Shown piece by piece: positions 7,997-10,172 of a stretch of DNA of 10,172 bases (its first letter is position 1; the number at the start of each line of letters is the position of its first letter). The notes under the pieces are model-generated. The model was not told the DNA's origin. It did not search any database and was given only the letters and a program-made list of their open reading frames with translations. This DNA is from RYN-433 sp036558265 (GTDB lineage Bacteria > Planctomycetota > Phycisphaerae > Tepidisphaerales > Tepidisphaeraceae), in assembly GCA_036558265.1 (NCBI GenBank), contig DATBFY010000636.1:1-10172 (forward strand), in the 5' to 3' direction. Made by a program: the position numbers and the translations under genes.

Positions 7997-8025
7997 ATTG
8001 TAGTTGAGGCGGCAACTTCAGACAA
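7997..8025 (-). promoter_or_regulatory. Promoter of the small secreted protein gene
   Basis: On the minus strand TTGTCT (8020-8025), exactly 17 bases, and TACAAT (7997-8002) form a strong sigma-70-like promoter (4 of 6 and 5 of 6). The predicted start is near 7990, leaving a leader of about 26 bases. The spacer holds a perfect 5-bp inverted repeat AGTTG-aggcgg-CAACT (plus-strand 8002-8017), a possible operator. Confidence 0.65.
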
Positions 8026-8026
8026 T
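7998..8026 (+). promoter_or_regulatory. Weak candidate gmd promoter overlapping the opposite promoter
   Basis: TTGTAG (7998-8003), 17 bases and GACAAT (8021-8026) face towards gmd and lie almost exactly on top of the minus-strand promoter. The -10 matches 4 of 6 and the -35 only 3 of 6. A start near 8033 would leave a leader of about 120 bases. Another weak option is TTGCGT at 8063-8068 with an AT-rich patch at 8084-8090. The rest of 8027-8156 shows nothing else. Confidence 0.22.
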
Positions 8027-8156
8027 TCAAATCGCTGGATCAGCCCGCCCGGCGCGCCCGGTTTGCGTCCTGTTCGCCCGACGATTAATTTGGGCGTTCA
8101 ACTGGTCGACCGATGGCCCAGGATCGTGCACAACCGCCCGCCCAGAGGTGACATGC

Positions 8157-9203
8157 ATGCCGGACAACGCGCGCAAGATCGCCCTCATCACCGGCATCAC
8201 CGGCCAGGACGGCTCGTACCTGGCCGAGCTGCTCCTCGACAAGGGCTACCTCGTCCACGGGATCGTGCGGCGCTCGAGCTCGTTTAATACGGAGCGGATC
8301 GAGCACCTCTATCGCGACCCCCATCACCCCGACGCGCGCCTGTTCCTCCACTACGGCGACCTGGTGGACGGCACCGGCCTGCGCGAGATCCTCACCCGCG
8401 TGCAGCCCGACGAGCTCTACAACCTCGGGGCCCAGAGCCACGTGCGCGTCAGCTTCGACCAGCCGGTCTACACCGTCCAGGCCGACGCCCTGGGCACCAT
8501 GAACCTCCTCGAGGCCATCCGCGACACCGGCAAGCCCGTCCGCTTCTACCAGGCCAGCAGCAGCGAGATGTACGGCAAGGTCGTCGAGACCCCCCAGACC
8601 GAGCGGACCCCCTTCTACCCCCGCAGCCCCTACGCCTGCGCCAAGGTCTACAGCCACTGGCAGACGGTCAACTACCGCGAGGCCTACGGCCTGTTCGCCT
8701 GCAACGGGATCCTCTTCAACCACGAGTCCCCCCGCCGCGGCGAGACCTTCGTCACCCGCAAGATCACCCGCGCCGCCACGCGGATCAAGGAGGGCCTGCA
8801 GGACAAGCTGTACCTGGGGAACCTCGACGCCAAGCGCGACTGGGGTTTCGCCGGCGACTACGTCCAGGCGATGTGGCTCATGCTCCAGCAGGACAAGCCC
8901 GATGACTACGTCGTGGCCACGGGCCAGACCCACAGCGTCCGCGAGTTCCTGGACGAGGTCTTCGGCCTCCTGGAGCTCGACTGGCACAAGCACGTCGAGA
9001 TCGACCCGCGCTACTTCCGGCCCAGCGAGGTGGACCTGCTGCTGGGCGACGCCGCCAAGGCCCGGCGGGTTTTGGGCTGGGCGCCTCAGGTCACCTTCAA
9101 GGGCCTGGCGAAGATGATGACGACGGCGGACTGGGAACTTGCGAGGCGCGAGCGCGTCGTCGCCGATCACGATGCGAAAGGGAGCGTCGTCAACCGCCCA
9201 TGA
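8157..9203 (+). CDS. gmd: GDP-mannose 4,6-dehydratase
   Basis: Gmd removes water from GDP-D-mannose, using bound NADP, to give GDP-4-keto-6-deoxy-D-mannose in the cytoplasm. It is the first committed step to GDP-L-fucose. The 348-residue protein is an extended short-chain dehydrogenase. TGITGQDGSYLAE carries the GxxGxxG nucleotide loop (13-19) and is followed by RRSSSFNTERI, typical of the family. The active site is in SSSEMYG (134-140) and YACAK (Tyr159, Lys163). NHESPRRGETFVTRKIT (188-204) is the hallmark GDP-mannose-binding segment, and a DADWELA-like end (ADWELARRE) closes the protein. The ATG at 8157 is preferred because AGAGGTG lies 6 bases upstream and the nucleotide fold begins just after it; upstream codons back to 8004 do not match the family, and the ATG at 8153 is out of frame. 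Its stop overlaps the fcl start, so the two are surely one operon. Third codon positions are almost all G or C, with many CCC codons. Confidence 0.97.
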   Translation: MPDNARKIALITGITGQDGSYLAELLLDKGYLVHGIVRRSSSFNTERIEHLYRDPHHPDARLFLHYGDLVDGTGLREILTRVQPDELYNLGAQSHVRVSFDQPVYTVQADALGTMNLLEAIRDTGKPVRFYQASSSEMYGKVVETPQTERTPFYPRSPYACAKVYSHWQTVNYREAYGLFACNGILFNHESPRRGETFVTRKITRAATRIKEGLQDKLYLGNLDAKRDWGFAGDYVQAMWLMLQQDKPDDYVVATGQTHSVREFLDEVFGLLELDWHKHVEIDPRYFRPSEVDLLLGDAAKARRVLGWAPQVTFKGLAKMMTTADWELARRERVVADHDAKGSVVNRP

Positions 9204-10162
9204 GCACCGCCAGCACGATCGGCAAGGGCGACCGCATCGCCGTCACCGGCGGCGGGGGCTTCCTGGGCGGCTTTGTCCGCGAGGAACTGGCCGGCCGCGG
9301 CTACACCGACGTGGTGAGCATCCGCCGCAAGGAATATGACCTGACGCGCGAGGCGGACGTCGAGCGGTTCTACGCCACGGTCCGCCCGGCGGTCGTCCTG
9401 CACCTGGCGGCGGAGGTCGGCGGGATCGGGGCCAACCGCGACAACCCCGGCCGCTACTTCTTCGCCAACCTGGCGATGGGCCTGCACCTGATCGAGGGGG
9501 CCCGCAGGCACGGCGTGAGGAAGTTCGTCCAGACCGGCACGATCTGCGCCTACCCGAAGTTCACGCCCGTGCCGTTCAAGGAGGCTGACCTGTGGGACGG
9601 CTACCCGGAGGAGACCAACGCCCCCTACGGGATCGCCAAGAAGTCGCTGCTGGTCATGTGCCAGGGCTACCGCCAGCAGTACGGGCTGAACGCGATCTAC
9701 CTGCTGCCGGTCAACCTCTACGGCCCGCGCGACAACTTTGACCTGGCGACCAGCCACATCATCCCGGCGATCGTCCGCAAGTGCGTGGAGGCCAAAGAGC
9801 GGGCCGACCGCGAGATCGTCGCCTGGGGGAGCGGCAACGTCTCGCGCGAGTTCCTTTATGTGGCCGACTGTGCCGAGGGACTGGTCAGCGCGATGGAGCG
9901 TTACGACGACCCCGAGCCGATGAACCTGGGCAACGGAACGGAGGTGACGATCCGCCAGGCGGTCGAGACGATCGCGCGGCTGGTGGGCTTCGCGGGGCGG
10001 ATCGCCTGGGACACCAGCAAGCCCGATGGCCAGCCCCGCCGCTGCCTGGACGTCAGCCGCGCGCGGGATCGGATCGGGTTCGTCGCCCGCACGGGCTTTG
10101 AGGACGGGCTGCGCAGGACGATCGACTGGTTTCTTAAGCACCGCAGCGAAGCAAGGTTATAG
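9200..10162 (+). CDS. fcl: GDP-L-fucose synthase
   Basis: Fcl (WcaG) epimerises C3 and C5 of the Gmd product and reduces C4 with NADPH to give GDP-L-fucose, the donor for fucosylated surface polysaccharides. The 320-residue protein fits the family's length. TGGGGFLGG holds the GxxGxxG loop (Gly17, Gly20, Gly23), and HLAAEVGGIGANRDNP (68-83) is a family hallmark. Catalytic residues line up with the E. coli enzyme: Tyr143 and Lys147 in PYGIAKK, Cys116 in GTICAYPK and His186 in TSHIIPA for epimerisation. Thr114 stands where E. coli has Ser107, a common conservative change in this subgroup. The ATG overlaps the gmd stop (ATGA at 9200-9203), implying translational coupling. The enzyme is complete, ending 10 bases before the window edge, so no terminator is visible and further glycan genes may follow. 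Confidence 0.97.
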   Translation: MSTASTIGKGDRIAVTGGGGFLGGFVREELAGRGYTDVVSIRRKEYDLTREADVERFYATVRPAVVLHLAAEVGGIGANRDNPGRYFFANLAMGLHLIEGARRHGVRKFVQTGTICAYPKFTPVPFKEADLWDGYPEETNAPYGIAKKSLLVMCQGYRQQYGLNAIYLLPVNLYGPRDNFDLATSHIIPAIVRKCVEAKERADREIVAWGSGNVSREFLYVADCAEGLVSAMERYDDPEPMNLGNGTEVTIRQAVETIARLVGFAGRIAWDTSKPDGQPRRCLDVSRARDRIGFVARTGFEDGLRRTIDWFLKHRSEARL

Positions 10163-10172
10163 GTCCTCGCGG

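Noticed and set aside
8004..8156. N-terminal extension of gmd back to 8004
   Set aside because: The extra 51 residues are unlike the family and start inside the opposite gene's promoter. AGAGGTG and the nucleotide-binding fold support ATG 8157.
8085..9170. A 361-codon minus-strand open frame opposite gmd
   Set aside because: It is low complexity (Val, Gly, Ala, Asp, Leu) and antisense to a fully conserved enzyme gene.

Overview
The window is high-GC DNA that most likely comes from a planctomycete, possibly of the Phycisphaerae type. The strongest evidence is the large secreted protein at 4421-7513. It joins a dehydrogenase-like propeller, a helical-repeat region and a C-terminal CxxCH haem domain of the kind expanded in Planctomycetes and Verrucomicrobia (PVC group). 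The small secreted protein at 7524-7964 has a 'VSADRKYV' segment that, from memory, resembles planctomycete secreted proteins. The phylum is well supported, the class is a guess, and no rRNA is present to settle it.

Layout. Positions 1-1272 (minus) hold most of thiC, which makes the pyrimidine half of thiamine and runs off the left edge. Its leader carries a canonical TPP riboswitch (1370-1454) and a candidate promoter. A divergent intergenic region with a 9-bp palindrome separates it from a plus-strand phosphate pair: a PhoU-like DUF47 protein (1693-2316) and a PiT-family phosphate permease (2417-3538). These two are split by a striking imperfect inverted repeat built from AGTCCTGAGT-like units. 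A PAP2-superfamily membrane protein of the inositol-phosphorylceramide-synthase/AUR1-like type follows (3659-4363), then the PVC-type cytochrome protein with its own candidate promoter. The small secreted protein (7524-7964, minus) converges on the cytochrome gene with only 10 bases between stop codons. From 8157 the plus strand carries gmd and fcl, overlapping by 4 bases, which together make GDP-L-fucose from GDP-mannose.

How the genes work together. Three units are functionally clear: riboswitch-controlled thiamine synthesis, low-affinity phosphate uptake with its DUF47 accessory, and GDP-fucose supply for surface glycans. The secreted cytochrome protein probably works outside the cytoplasm, perhaps on carbohydrate-derived substrates, but its substrate cannot be read from the sequence. 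No tRNA, rRNA, CRISPR array, transposase or phage gene was seen. I found no convincing undescribed multi-gene system. The items most worth checking are the inverted-repeat element between the phosphate genes, the thiC expression platform, the domain fusion in the cytochrome protein, and the small secreted protein.
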